From contig NZ_BONR01000001.1 of assembly GCF_016862815.1 (NCBI RefSeq), positions 806,001 through 870,000 on the forward strand: a stretch of DNA of 64,000 bases, read 5' to 3'. Source of the DNA: Demequina activiva (GTDB taxonomy: Bacteria > Actinomycetota > Actinomycetes > Actinomycetales > Demequinaceae). Shown one piece after another: positions 1 through 8,546 of this stretch. Position 1 is the first letter of the stretch; the number at the start of each line of letters is the position of its first letter. A program made the position numbers and the translations under genes. A model generated the notes under the pieces. That model did not search any database, was not told the DNA's origin, and worked only from the letters and a program-made list of their open reading frames with translations.

Positions 1-1091
1 CGCTCGAACCAGGCACGGTCCGCGTCCACGGTCGCGTGAGGCAGCGCGTAGACGTGGTCGAACATCGTGGTGGTGGCCGGGCGCTCCCACCCGCGCACGG
101 ACTCACGCGTGCGCTGGCCCAGCGCCTTGGCCTCGGCGGTCACCAGGGCGCGGAACTCGTCGGAGAGCTCGCCGCGCTGGGTGAGGTGCGCGTCGAGGCG
201 GGCGATGGGGTCGCGCTCGGCCCAGTACGTCTCCTGGGCCTTCGAGCGGTAGCGCGTGGGGTCGTCCGAGGTGGTGTGCGCGCCCATCCGGTAGGTGAAG
301 GCCTCGATCAGGACCGGCCCGTTGCCGCTGCGGGCGTGCTGCAACGCCCACTGGGTGACGGCGTGGCACGCGATCACGTCATTGCCGTCGACGCGCACGC
401 TGGGGATGCCGAAGCCCTTGCCGCGGTCCGCGATCGGCACGCGCGACTGGCGCGTCGCCGGCTCGGAGATCGCGAACTGGTTGTTCTGCACGAAGAAGAC
501 CACGGGCGCCTGGTGCACGGAGGCGAAGACCATCGCCTCGCTCACGTCTCCCTGCGAGGTGGCGCCGTCGCCGAAGTAGCAGACGGTCGCGCCGTCGCGC
601 TCCGGGTGACCGCTGGCGACCAGCCCGTCGCGGTCCATCGCCATCGCGTAGCCCGTCGCGTGGAGTGCGTGGGTGCCGATCACCAGCGAGTACAGGTGGA
701 AGCCGTGGTCCTGAGGGTTCCAGGCGCCGTGCTGGAGCCCGCGGAAGATGCGCAGGATCTCGACGAGGTCGACGTCGCGAGTCATCGCCACGCCGTGCTC
801 GCGGTAGCTGGGGAACACGAAGTCCGGCTCCCGCAGCGCGTGGCCGGACCCGATCTGCGCGGCCTCCTGGCCCAGCGACTGGACCCACAGGCCCAGCTCG
901 CCCTGCCGCTGCAGGCTGGTGGCCTCAAGGTCCCAGCTGCGCAGCACGGTCATGTCGCGCCAGAACGCCCGCAGGTCATCGGGGGTCAGGTGCGCGGCAT
1001 AGGGGCTGTAGACGTCATCGCCGACGGCGTTCCCCTGGTGGTCGAGCAGTTGGACCAGGCCGTCGGAGGAGAGCGGACCAGTCGCGTCCAC
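1..1091 (-). CDS. 2-oxo acid dehydrogenase E1 component, alpha subunit (3' end outside window)
   Basis: Thiamine-diphosphate-dependent E1 alpha subunit of a pyruvate or branched-chain 2-oxo acid dehydrogenase complex; it decarboxylates the oxo acid and passes the acyl group to E2. About 363 residues are present and the C-terminus runs off the left edge. The ThDP motif is visible as GDG at residues 174-176 followed by NN at 203-204. The N-terminal block HLTPDDLRAFWRDM and the stretch GQEAAQIG with FPSYREHG are typical of the family. A GTG start at 1091 is chosen because it is preceded by GGAGG and begins the homologous region. The E1 beta and E2 genes would be expected just left of the window. 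Tandem palindromes at 1143-1170 lie upstream and may control it. Whether the substrate is pyruvate or branched-chain oxo acids cannot be decided here. Confidence 0.88.
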   Translation of the reverse strand, partial: MDATGPLSSDGLVQLLDHQGNAVGDDVYSPYAAHLTPDDLRAFWRDMTVLRSWDLEATSLQRQGELGLWVQSLGQEAAQIGSGHALREPDFVFPSYREHGVAMTRDVDLVEILRIFRGLQHGAWNPQDHGFHLYSLVIGTHALHATGYAMAMDRDGLVASGHPERDGATVCYFGDGATSQGDVSEAMVFASVHQAPVVFFVQNNQFAISEPATRQSRVPIADRGKGFGIPSVRVDGNDVIACHAVTQWALQHARSGNGPVLIEAFTYRMGAHTTSDDPTRYRSKAQETYWAERDPIARLDAHLTQRGELSDEFRALVTAEAKALGQRTRESVRGWERPATTTMFDHVYALPHATVDADRAWFE

Positions 1092-1113
1092 GGGGCCTCC
1101 AGGATGTTCTCGG

Positions 1114-1129
1114 GGACGCTCAAGCGTCC
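1114..1129. promoter_or_regulatory. 16-bp perfect palindrome in the E1 alpha leader
   Basis: GGACGCT-ca-AGCGTCC, with 7-bp arms around a 2-nt centre. It lies between the E1 alpha start and the tandem operator-like sites. It could be a further protein-binding site, or a short hairpin ending the ABC exporter transcript that comes from the right. No U-run follows, so terminator function is doubtful. Confidence 0.3.
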
Positions 1130-1142
1130 GCCTTCGCTAACT

Positions 1143-1170
1143 TACGCAAGCGTAGGCTACGCAACCGTAG
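1143..1170. promoter_or_regulatory. Tandem TetR-type operator-like palindromes upstream of E1 alpha
   Basis: Two imperfectly repeated palindromes stand side by side: TACGCAAGCGTA (1143-1154) and CTACGCAACCGTAG (1157-1170), with centres 15 bp apart. The arms TACGC/GCGTA and CTACG/CGTAG are exact. The form, TACGC-nn-GCGTA, resembles operators of TetR-family regulators of acyl-CoA and branched-chain metabolism in actinobacteria. The sites lie in the 91-bp gap from which E1 alpha must be transcribed leftward. No regulator gene is visible next to them. Confidence 0.45.
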
Positions 1171-1182
1171 GTTGCAAGCGCA

Positions 1183-1935
1183 TCAGTTCTTCGACGCCTG
1201 GTACGCGTCGACGACCTCCTGCGGGTCCCCGTCCATCTTGAGGTTGCCGTGATCGATCCACAGCACTCGCGAGCAGGTGTCGAGGATCGAGCGCATCGAG
1301 TGGCTCACCAGGAAGACCGTGCCCGCCTGCTCGCGCAGCTCGCGGATGCGCGCCTCGCTCTTGGCCCGGAACTCCTTGTCGCCCACGGCGAGCGCCTCGT
1401 CCACCAGCAGGATCTGGTGGTCACGGGACACCGCGATCGAGAAGCGCAGACGTGCCGCCATGCCGGACGAGTAGGTCTTCATGGGCAGGTCGATGAACTC
1501 CTCGAGACCGGAGAAGTCCACGATGTCCTGGTACACCGCGTCCGCCTGCGCCCGGGAGTTGCCCAGCGCGAGCGAGCCCAGGATCACGTTCTTGGAGCCG
1601 GACAGGTCGCCCAGCAGCGCAGCGTTGACGCCCAGCAGCGCCGGCTGGCTCGAGGCGAACACGCTGCCCGATGCGGGGCTCTGCAGACCCGCGATCGCCC
1701 TCATCAGGCTCGACTTGCCGGAGCCGTTGTGGCCGATGACGCCGATGCTCTCGCCCTCGTGGGCGACGAAGGTCATGCCCTTGACCGCGTGCACCACCCG
1801 GATGCCGCGCTGGCGCTGCAGCAGCGCGCGCGTGCCGCTCGCGGCCTTGCCGGAGGCGAAGGTCTTGTACTTGATGTGGAGATCGTCCACCACCACCGTC
1901 GGATGGCCGGTGCGCGTCGCGGAGCCCTCAGTCAC
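1183..1935 (-). CDS. ABC transporter ATP-binding protein, polysaccharide/teichoic acid exporter type (Wzt/TagH-like)
   Basis: 250-residue nucleotide-binding subunit of an ABC-2 exporter that moves undecaprenyl-linked cell-surface polymer across the membrane. Walker A GHNGSGKSS is at residues 68-76, the signature YSSGM follows about 90 residues later, and Walker B ILLVDEALAVGD ends the core, as in the Wzt/TagH/RfbB subfamily. There is no C-terminal carbohydrate-binding extension, so it resembles the short TagH-type form. The start codon overlaps the end of the permease gene by 8 bp, implying a single operon and translational coupling. The exported glycan cannot be identified because no glycosyltransferases are adjacent. 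Confidence 0.9.
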   Translation of the reverse strand: MTEGSATRTGHPTVVVDDLHIKYKTFASGKAASGTRALLQRQRGIRVVHAVKGMTFVAHEGESIGVIGHNGSGKSSLMRAIAGLQSPASGSVFASSQPALLGVNAALLGDLSGSKNVILGSLALGNSRAQADAVYQDIVDFSGLEEFIDLPMKTYSSGMAARLRFSIAVSRDHQILLVDEALAVGDKEFRAKSEARIRELREQAGTVFLVSHSMRSILDTCSRVLWIDHGNLKMDGDPQEVVDAYQASKN

Positions 1936-2785
1936 GGCCGTACCTCTCCTCGCCCTTCCAGAAGAACACGAGGCCGAACGAGGACGTCACCACCGCCGCT
2001 CCGATGGCGATCCACCACATGAACGGCTCGATCGGGTTGCCCGTGACCATGTAGCCGCGCACCAGCGCGATGAAGTCGTGCACCGGATTCAGTCGCGCGA
2101 GCGTGAGCAGCTCCTGCCGGTCCGCGAGCACGCGCTCAAGGTCGAAGAAGATGCCGCTGGTGTAGAACACCACGCGCGACACCAGCGGGATGATCTGCGA
2201 CAGGTCACGCACGTGCACCGTGAGCCGCGCCGTGATGAGCGCGATGCCCAGGTTGAACAGCGTCATGAGCATCATGACGGGCACGAGCATGAGCCATGAC
2301 CACTGGATGGGCTCACCCACCACGAGCAGGATGACCATCATGACGAGCAGCATGGGGATGAGCTCGACGAACTGCCGGATCACGATCGCGATGGGCAGCA
2401 GGATGCGCGGGAAGCTCAGGCTGCGCACCAGAGACTTGGACCCGACGATCGAGTTCGCGCCGCCGGACATGGTCTTGGTGAAGTACTCGAAGATGAACAC
2501 GCCCACCACGAGGAAGGCGACGAAGTTGTCGGGCCGCGTGTCGCTGGGCATGATGACGCCGAAGATCGTGCCGAACAGGATCGCGTTGAGGATGGGCCGC
2601 AGCACCACCCAGCCCATTCCCAGCCGGTTCTCGCTCATGGCGGCCTGCAGCCGGTAGCGCGCGAGAGTGCTCGCGAAGTCGCGGCGGCGCCACGTCTGCA
2701 CGATGTACGCGCGCAACGGGGGCCGAGCGCCTACGCGCTCCAGGCCGTTGTCGCTCGCGAGCGCCTCAAGATCGGTGGGCGTCAC
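1928..2785 (-). CDS. ABC-2 type permease, polysaccharide exporter (Wzm/TagG-like)
   Basis: 285-residue integral membrane subunit pairing with the downstream ATPase. About six hydrophobic segments can be seen after a roughly 50-residue cytoplasmic N-terminal part, including LNAILFGTIFGVIMPS and IPMLLVMMVILLVVG. The stretch FYTSGIFFDLERV is characteristic of ABC2_membrane permeases of the Wzm/TagG group. It overlaps the ATPase gene by 8 bp. The preceding 110 bp hold the likely promoter; the upstream aminotransferase is in the same direction but separated by that gap. Confidence 0.9.
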   Translation of the reverse strand: MTPTDLEALASDNGLERVGARPPLRAYIVQTWRRRDFASTLARYRLQAAMSENRLGMGWVVLRPILNAILFGTIFGVIMPSDTRPDNFVAFLVVGVFIFEYFTKTMSGGANSIVGSKSLVRSLSFPRILLPIAIVIRQFVELIPMLLVMMVILLVVGEPIQWSWLMLVPVMMLMTLFNLGIALITARLTVHVRDLSQIIPLVSRVVFYTSGIFFDLERVLADRQELLTLARLNPVHDFIALVRGYMVTGNPIEPFMWWIAIGAAVVTSSFGLVFFWKGEERYGRD

Positions 2786-2896
2786 TCTTCTCCTCGGGAC
2801 AGGTCTGCGGCGGAGGCTGCGGACAGGACACCGGCGCGACCAAACTTATCAGCGCCGCTGGCGCGGTCTGGATGCAGCGTTCTCAACGCTCGTGCG

Positions 2897-3967
2897 TCAG
2901 CGAATGCTCCCCAGCGCGGCGAGCAGCGCGTCGTTCTGCTCCGGGGTGCCGATGCTCACGCGCATGCCTTCGCCCGCGAAGGGCCGCACCAGCACCGCAG
3001 GCTCGAGGTCCGCGAGCGCGCCGGCGATCTGCGCCGTCCGCTCACCCGCTGCGAGCCACACGAAGTTGCCCTGCGGCTCCGGTACGTCCCAGCCGAGCTC
3101 CGCGAGCGCGGGCACCACACGCTCCCGCTCGGCGACGACGAGCTCCACCCGCTCGAGGAGCTCGTCCTGCGCGTCGAGGGACGCGATCGCGGCGGCCTGA
3201 GCGGGCGCTGAGACGGAGAACGGGGTGACGCACGAGCGCACGGGAGCGATGAGTTCCGGATCGCCCGCGACGTAGCCGACGCGCAGTCCGGCCAGGCCGT
3301 ACGCCTTCGAGAAGGTCCGGGCGATCAGCAGGTTGCGGTGGCGGTCCAGCGCCGCCCGTCCGTCGACCACGTCCGGATCGCGCACGAACTCGACATACGC
3401 CTCGTCGAGCCCCACGAGCACCCGCGAGGGCACGCGGGCCAGGAACGCCTCCACCTCCGCCGAGCGCAGCGCGGGACCGGTGGGGTTGTTGGGCGAGCAC
3501 AGCACGATCACGCGGGTGGCGTCGGTGATCGCACCGGCCATCGCATCGAGGTCGTGGCGCCCGTCCTGGCCAAGCGGCACCTGGACGGGCGTCGCCCCTG
3601 TGATCTGGGTGAGGATGGGATATGCCTCGAAGCTGCGCCACGCGAAGATGACCTCGTCGCCCGGCCCGGCGTACGCCTGGAGCACGTGCTGCAGCGCCGC
3701 GACCGATCCACCGCCCACGGCGACGGAGGCGGCGGGAAGACCCAGGAACGCGCCGATGCGCTCGTGCAGCTCCACCGCGAACATGTCGGGATAGAGATGG
3801 GCGAGCTGCCCCTGCGCTCCGATCGCCTGCGCGACCGAGGGCAGCGGCGGGTAGGGGTTCTCGTTCGAGGACAGCTTGATGGGAGGGAGGCGCTCGGCGC
3901 TGCCTCGTGCGCCGGGGACGTAGCGGGGCATGGCGGCGATGGCGGGCCGCGGCTGGGGTCGATCCAT
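2897..3967 (-). CDS. HisC/Pat-like PLP-dependent aminotransferase
   Basis: 356-residue class I/II aminotransferase of the histidinol-phosphate/aromatic aminotransferase group. Visible landmarks are KLSSNENPYPPLP near residue 31, SPNNPTG at 158-164, DEAY at 188-191, and the Schiff-base lysine K221 in TFSKAYGLAGLR. It is not next to other his genes, so it may be the stand-alone phenylalanine-type enzyme (Pat) that many actinobacteria carry, rather than the histidine-pathway HisC; sequence reading cannot separate the two. The start is taken at ATG 3967, with the divergent holin-like gene beginning 36 bp away. Confidence 0.82.
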   Translation of the reverse strand: MDRPQPRPAIAAMPRYVPGARGSAERLPPIKLSSNENPYPPLPSVAQAIGAQGQLAHLYPDMFAVELHERIGAFLGLPAASVAVGGGSVAALQHVLQAYAGPGDEVIFAWRSFEAYPILTQITGATPVQVPLGQDGRHDLDAMAGAITDATRVIVLCSPNNPTGPALRSAEVEAFLARVPSRVLVGLDEAYVEFVRDPDVVDGRAALDRHRNLLIARTFSKAYGLAGLRVGYVAGDPELIAPVRSCVTPFSVSAPAQAAAIASLDAQDELLERVELVVAERERVVPALAELGWDVPEPQGNFVWLAAGERTAQIAGALADLEPAVLVRPFAGEGMRVSIGTPEQNDALLAALGSIR

Positions 3968-4002
3968 GCCTCAAGGATGGCAGGTGTGGGAGACTCCCGG
4001 GC

Positions 4003-4389
4003 ATGAAGTTCCTCCTCAACACCGTCGCCATGGCCGTGGCCCTCTGGATCGCCACCCTGCTCCCGTTGGACCTCGCGGTCACGGGAGGCGAGGCCGAGTG
4101 GTGGCAGCGCGTGCTGGTGTTCCTGGCCATCGGCGCCGTGATCGTGCTGCTGAACATGATCGTCAAGCCCATCGTCAGTCTGCTCGCACTGCCCATCACC
4201 ATCCTCACGCTGGGCCTGTTCGCCCTGGTGATCAACTGGTTCATCCTGTGGCTCACCGCCTGGATCTCGGAGCAGGTCGACTTCGTCAACCTCACCGTGG
4301 GCGGGTTCTGGCAGACGCTGCTGGCGGCGCTGGTGATCTCGATCGCCTCCGCGATCATGGGCGCAGTTCTGGGATCCCGCCGGGACTGA
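4003..4389 (+). CDS. Phage-holin-family small membrane protein (YvlD-like)
   Basis: 128-residue protein with four hydrophobic segments, beginning MKFLLNTVAMAVALW. The pattern NMIVKPIVSLLALPITILT is the hallmark of the DUF360/phage_holin_4_2 family, common as a chromosomal membrane protein of unknown function and not evidence of a prophage. The ATG at 4003 is chosen over in-frame upstream codons because the hydrophobic N-terminus begins there and GAGACT lies 7 nt before it, consistent with leaderless expression. Its 3' end overlaps the convergent hydrolase gene by 35 bp. Confidence 0.82.
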   Translation: MKFLLNTVAMAVALWIATLLPLDLAVTGGEAEWWQRVLVFLAIGAVIVLLNMIVKPIVSLLALPITILTLGLFALVINWFILWLTAWISEQVDFVNLTVGGFWQTLLAALVISIASAIMGAVLGSRRD

Positions 4390-5884
4390 TTCCCGGCACC
4401 GGCCGTGGGTCGCGCGGTGGCGACGGCGGCGCGTTCGGACCAGGGGACGGCTCGGTCGCCCGCGATGGGGTGACCGCAGGCGCGTACTCGGTGCGGGCCA
4501 TCTCGCCTGACCCCAGGAACGCCGATGCGCCGGAGCGCCACGCCGTCAGCGAGGGCCGCAGCGAGGCGTCCGCGGCCCGGCCGATCGCGGCGTAGGAGCC
4601 GAGCGCATGGGCGCCCAGGACACTGGCGCCAGCCGCCGCCACGGCCGGGTCGCCTGACTGCTCGAGGTCCGCGACCACGGAGATGACGTTGGCGGCGTCG
4701 GGAGTGCGCACGCCATCCAGCTGATGAACGGTCTCCTGCAGGCTCGACAGGTGGATGTACTCGACGCCGTCGATGGGCGCGTTGCGGTCGATGGGCGAGC
4801 CCGCGGTGACGACGTGGGTGATCGCCAGCCTGTCCGCGGCCTCGGACGCCGCGATGGTCGCGGCCACGATCCCGCCCTGGCTGTGCCCCACGAGCATCAC
4901 GGGCTCGGTCGCGCGGATTCCGTGGCGCTCGAGCGCGAGCGCGACCAGGCGCGCAGTGTCGGACGTCCTGCCCACCACCGCCTGACCGTTGCTGAGCCAG
5001 TCGAAGGGCGATGCATCCCACAGCGTGTGGTCCGCCGTGCCGGGGATCGACACGATGTGCGAACGCGTGCCGTCCGCGTGCGTGAGGGTGTCGATGGCGA
5101 CGGCGCCGTGCTCGCCGTAGGGGACGGCCGCCACACCGTCCACGAGGTCCTCGAGTCCGAGTGGGCTCGCCCGCTCCGCGCCGCTGCCGGGGCGGACGTG
5201 CACTCCCACCAGCGCTGGCTCGCCGGCCAGCCGTTCGAGCGCGTCCGCCGCCGCCGTCGCGGCCCCCACGGCCGCCTCGTACTGGCTGGGGAGCGGGCCG
5301 CGCGGGATGTCGTGGGCGGCGATCGCCGCGCCTGCGGTGTCGCCATTGAGGTAGCCGGTGGTGGGCGGGGGCCCGTCCGGCATCAGGGCCTCGCCCACCG
5401 GGTCGTCGCCGGTGATGCGCATCGCCGTGCCGAGAGGCGTCACGCTCCACGCCGCGCCCGCGACCACCCGTGAGGGGAACGCGACCGTCAGCGCCAGGTC
5501 CCGCACTGCGCGCCTCGTCCGTTCGAGCACGCTCACGTGGTGGTTCGCCGCCTGCTCGGCCGCCAGGAACCCGTGCGCGACCTGGCTCAGCCGTGCGCTC
5601 ACGTCGTCGAGCTCTCGCTCGAGGGCGAGGGCCCCGTGCGGTCCGTGGGAGGCGTCCTGGGCGGCGTCCCTCGCGTCGAACACGTAGGGAGCGACCTCCG
5701 GCAGCGACCGCGAGTAGGCATCCTCCGCGTTCCACTGCGCGATGCGCAGGGCCTTGGCCGCCTCGCGAAGCTCCTGGGCGGCGCTGGCCAGCACCGCCGC
5801 GGCTCGCTCCAGGTCCTCCGTGACCGCACGCTCGCCGCCTGCGCCACCGTGCACGCTGATGGGAGGGGGCGCCGGATCGCTCAC
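4355..5884 (-). CDS. Alpha/beta-hydrolase-fold protein linked to a WXG-like gene
   Basis: 509-residue protein. Residues 1-120 are Ala/Glu-rich and helical, like a WXG100/LXG-type coiled region. The middle and C-terminal half carry an alpha/beta hydrolase with nucleophile elbow GHSQGG near residue 335. The C-terminal tail is Pro/Ser-rich. No signal peptide is obvious. GTG 5884 is chosen because its GTGA overlaps the stop of the small upstream gene, a common coupling pattern. The pairing with a WXG-like protein suggests export through a type VII-like route or a cell-surface lipase/esterase role, but no secretion genes are nearby. It overlaps the convergent holin-like gene at its 3' end. Confidence 0.68.
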   Translation of the reverse strand: MSDPAPPPISVHGGAGGERAVTEDLERAAAVLASAAQELREAAKALRIAQWNAEDAYSRSLPEVAPYVFDARDAAQDASHGPHGALALERELDDVSARLSQVAHGFLAAEQAANHHVSVLERTRRAVRDLALTVAFPSRVVAGAAWSVTPLGTAMRITGDDPVGEALMPDGPPPTTGYLNGDTAGAAIAAHDIPRGPLPSQYEAAVGAATAAADALERLAGEPALVGVHVRPGSGAERASPLGLEDLVDGVAAVPYGEHGAVAIDTLTHADGTRSHIVSIPGTADHTLWDASPFDWLSNGQAVVGRTSDTARLVALALERHGIRATEPVMLVGHSQGGIVAATIAASEAADRLAITHVVTAGSPIDRNAPIDGVEYIHLSSLQETVHQLDGVRTPDAANVISVVADLEQSGDPAVAAAGASVLGAHALGSYAAIGRAADASLRPSLTAWRSGASAFLGSGEMARTEYAPAVTPSRATEPSPGPNAPPSPPRDPRPVPGISPGGIPELRP

Positions 5885-6144
5885 AGCTGCCCGCTCCCGT
5901 GCGCGGCGATGCGCGCACTGGCCAGGCGGTCGCGCGCATGCTCGACGGCGGCCGCGAGCGCTCCCACCGACGCGGCGAGGGCGTCGATCTCCGCCCGGTA
6001 CCCGCGTGCGGCCGTGGACGTCCACTCGACTCGCTCGGCCTGGGCGAGCAGGCGCCGGACGTCCTCGACGCAGTCCGCGGCCTGCGCAAGCGGGTGTGGC
6101 GGCAGGTAGAGCACGGGTGGCGTCAGGACGGGCACGTCGGTCAT
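5881..6144 (-). CDS. Small WXG100-like helical protein
   Basis: 87 residues, predicted as two helices. The motif WTSTAARGY (W41) resembles the W-x-S-x-A-A-x-x-Y turn region of actinobacterial WXG100/Esx-like proteins that precede hydrolase or toxin genes. The flanking parts, VEDVRRLLAQAERVE and ALAAAVEHARDRLASA, are amphipathic helices. It starts 6 nt from a -10 box (TAGCGT on the minus strand), so its mRNA is probably leaderless. It overlaps the hydrolase gene by 4 bp. The function is unknown; it may be a partner or secretion chaperone of the hydrolase. Confidence 0.65.
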   Translation of the reverse strand: MTDVPVLTPPVLYLPPHPLAQAADCVEDVRRLLAQAERVEWTSTAARGYRAEIDALAASVGALAAAVEHARDRLASARIAAHGSGQL

Positions 6145-6150
6145 GGCTCG

Positions 6151-6156
6151 ACGCTA
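6151..6156 (-). promoter_or_regulatory. -10 box of leaderless promoter (WXG-like gene)
   Basis: TAGCGT on the minus strand ends 6 nt before ATG 6144, the spacing at which transcription would begin at or next to the start codon. No Shine-Dalgarno sequence is present in between. Confidence 0.45.
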
Positions 6157-6236
6157 GGAAACCCGGACCACCACCGCATCGGCCCGCCGCGATCTGTGGA
6201 AAACTCACGGACGGACGGCCGGGGCGCCGTGGAACA

Positions 6237-7670
6237 ATGGTCGCCGTGACCGCCTGGAACCCCGCCGCCCTCGTGTCCTTCGCCGCCCTCGAGCCCGCCA
6301 TCGCGCTGGGCCCGCTGGACGGCCGCTACCGCGCCGCAGCCGCGCCGCTCGTGGACCACCTGTCCGAGCCGGCGCTCAACCGCGCGCGCCTGCACGTCGA
6401 GGTCGAGTGGTTCATCCACCTGTGCGAGCGCGCCGCGGTGCCGGGCGCCCGCGCGCTCACCGAGGACGAGACCGCACTGCTGCGCGCCATCCCCGCCGAG
6501 TTCGGCGCGGAGGGGATTCGGGAGCACGCGGAGATCGAGAAGGTCACCGTCCACGACGTCAAGGCGATCGAGTACTACATCAAGCGCCGCATCGAGGGCA
6601 CCAGCCTGTCGCCGCTGGCGGAGCTGGTGCACTTCGCGTGCACCTCGGAGGACATCAACAACCTGTCCTACGCCCTCATGGTGAAGGGCGCCGTGGAGCA
6701 GGTATGGCTGCCGGCGGCCGATGCGCTGGCGGGGCAGATCGCCGAGCTCGCCCACGCGACGGCCGGGGTCGCGATGCTCTCCCGCACCCACGGTCAGACC
6801 GCGACGCCCACGACCCTGGGCAAGGAGCTCGCCGTGCTGGCGCACCGCCTGCGCCGCCAGCTGCGTCGCGTCGAGAGCCAGGAGTACCTGGGCAAGATCA
6901 ACGGAGCCACGGGAACGTTCGGTGCCCACACCGCCGCGGTCCCGGACACGGACTGGGTGGCGGTGTCGCAGAGCTTCGTGGAGGGGCTGGGCCTCACGTG
7001 GAACCCGCTCACGACGCAGATCGAGAGCCACGACTGGCAGGCCGAGCTGTACGCGGACGTGGCCCGCTTCGGTCGCATCCTGCACAACCTCGCCACCGAC
7101 GTGTGGACGTACATCTCGCTCGGCTACTTCGCGCAGGCGGCCGTGGCCGGCGCGATCGGCTCGAGCGCGATGCCGCACAAGATCAACCCCATCCGCTTCG
7201 AGAACGCGGAGGCCAACCTCGAGATCTCCGCGGCGCTGTTCGACACTCTCGGCTCGACGCTGGTGACCTCGCGGCTGCAGCGCGACCTCACGGACTCGAC
7301 CTCCCAGCGCAACATCGGTGTGGCGTTCGGTCACTCGCTGCTCGCGATCGACAACGTCCGCCGCGGCCTGGGTGCGCTGTCCGTGAACGAGGCGGCGCTG
7401 GCCGCGGACCTGGACGCGTCGTGGGAGGTGCTCGCGGAGCCCATCCAGTCCGCGATGCGCGCGGCGGCCGTCGCCGGGGTGCCTGGCATGGAGAACCCTT
7501 ACGAGCGGCTCAAGGACCTCACGCGAGGGCAGACCATCGACGCCGGGGCCATCCAGGAGTTCGTGGGCGGGCTGGAGCTGCCGGAGGACGTGAAGTCGCG
7601 GCTCTCCGCCCTGACGCCGGGCACCTACGTGGGCCTGGCCGAGGCCTTGGTGGACCGCTACCTCGCCTGA
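6237..7670 (+). CDS. purB: Adenylosuccinate lyase
   Basis: 477-residue fumarase/aspartase-superfamily enzyme that splits adenylosuccinate and SAICAR in purine synthesis. The superfamily signature GSSAMPHKINP is present near residue 310, with LDGRY close to the N-terminus and SRTHGQTATPTTLGKE in the middle, matching the longer PurB type with the CTSEDINNL block. The start is either ATG 6237 or GTG 6246; ATG is kept because neither has a clear ribosome site. A TTTTCCACA-like DnaA-box variant at 6195-6203 lies upstream. It is a monocistronic gene followed by a 186-bp gap. Confidence 0.93.
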   Translation: MVAVTAWNPAALVSFAALEPAIALGPLDGRYRAAAAPLVDHLSEPALNRARLHVEVEWFIHLCERAAVPGARALTEDETALLRAIPAEFGAEGIREHAEIEKVTVHDVKAIEYYIKRRIEGTSLSPLAELVHFACTSEDINNLSYALMVKGAVEQVWLPAADALAGQIAELAHATAGVAMLSRTHGQTATPTTLGKELAVLAHRLRRQLRRVESQEYLGKINGATGTFGAHTAAVPDTDWVAVSQSFVEGLGLTWNPLTTQIESHDWQAELYADVARFGRILHNLATDVWTYISLGYFAQAAVAGAIGSSAMPHKINPIRFENAEANLEISAALFDTLGSTLVTSRLQRDLTDSTSQRNIGVAFGHSLLAIDNVRRGLGALSVNEAALAADLDASWEVLAEPIQSAMRAAAVAGVPGMENPYERLKDLTRGQTIDAGAIQEFVGGLELPEDVKSRLSALTPGTYVGLAEALVDRYLA

Positions 7671-7856
7671 CACGCCCCTCCCCAGAATTTGGCACCATTT
7701 TCATCGCCTAAGGCCGGTGATGAGGAAGAACTCTCCACCGTGGGCGCCGCCACCGGGCGCTCATCGCCACCCGCGCATCGGCCGTACGTTCCAGCAGTGC
7801 ACGAAGGTACGTTTCGGGTCGGAACGCACCGCGATGCACTGACGGCTCTCTCGCGT
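7671..7856. other. Intergenic gap purB-MOSC with a 9-mer copy and weak inverted repeats
   Basis: Convergent gap without a gene. It contains the 9-mer GCATCGGCC at 7775-7783, directly followed by GTACGTTCC. A partly complementary GGAACGCAC stands about 40 bp further, and CAGTGCA/TGCACTG form an inner inverted pair. No clear U-tailed terminator is visible. Confidence 0.4.
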
Positions 7857-8537
7857 TCAGAGACTGACGCCGTCTCCCACTGACACGAAGCCCGGCGTGA
7901 TCACGTCCAGGTAGATCGCGACGCGCAGGTCGCGCGTCTCGCCCAGCGCCTTGAGCCACCTGGTCTCGCTGTCGACGCCGTCCTGGGCAAGATCGATCGT
8001 GCGGCATCGCTCGACGCGGCCGGCGGTCTCGAACACCGCGGAGCCGATGCGCACCTCGCCGTCCCACTGCTCCTCCTCGAACGGCTCGGTGGTCTCGACC
8101 ACGAGGTTCGCGCGCAGGCGGCGGGCGTCCGCGTCGACACCCAGCTCGCGGGCGCACCAGTCCAGGGTCGCGGTCCCGATGAGCGAGACGGGCTTGTCGT
8201 CGAAGTGCTTCACGTCCGTCTCCGGAGCGATGGCGACGTCCGCGACCAGCGCATCGGACAGCCACGCGTCCAGCTCCGGCTCGCCTACGAGTCCATGCCG
8301 AAACCCCGGCCCCGTCACGACCACTCCGCGGTCCTCGGTGTGGGCGCGGAACTCGAACACCCCGTCGCGGCGCGCATGACGTTTGCCGTTCTTGCCTGCG
8401 GCGAGCTTCGAGTCGAGGTCACGTACGGCGAACTCCCGGTCGCCCACCAGGCCGCGGGCGTCGACCTCGACGGTCTCGAGGGACTCGCCCCCCATCGACT
8501 TCACGGGGTAGCGGCGGATGGACACGACGTGGGCCAT
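7857..8537 (-). CDS. MOSC-domain protein
   Basis: 226 residues with a beta-barrel N-terminal region (MAHVVSIRRYPVKSMGGE) and a MOSC domain carrying the family cysteine C178 in RVERCRTIDLAQ. MOSC proteins bind molybdenum-cofactor-linked sulfur or act as small molybdoenzymes such as MarC/YiiM relatives, reducing N-hydroxylated compounds. No molybdopterin synthesis genes are nearby, so the partner is unknown. It is convergent with purB and lies 9 bp downstream of the sensor gene, so it may be read through from the sigma operon. Confidence 0.85.
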   Translation of the reverse strand: MAHVVSIRRYPVKSMGGESLETVEVDARGLVGDREFAVRDLDSKLAAGKNGKRHARRDGVFEFRAHTEDRGVVVTGPGFRHGLVGEPELDAWLSDALVADVAIAPETDVKHFDDKPVSLIGTATLDWCARELGVDADARRLRANLVVETTEPFEEEQWDGEVRIGSAVFETAGRVERCRTIDLAQDGVDSETRWLKALGETRDLRVAIYLDVITPGFVSVGDGVSL

Positions 8538-8546
8538 GCCCCCAGG

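Noticed and set aside
4003-4389. Prophage remnant suggested by the holin-family protein
   Set aside because: The family is a common chromosomal membrane protein; no other phage gene is present.
3042-6089. Very long minus-strand open frame (about 1,000 codons) across the aminotransferase, holin and hydrolase genes
   Set aside because: It overlaps genes with clear family motifs in other frames, is extremely Arg/Pro/Gly-rich and repetitive, and has no recognisable domain; such frames arise from high GC.
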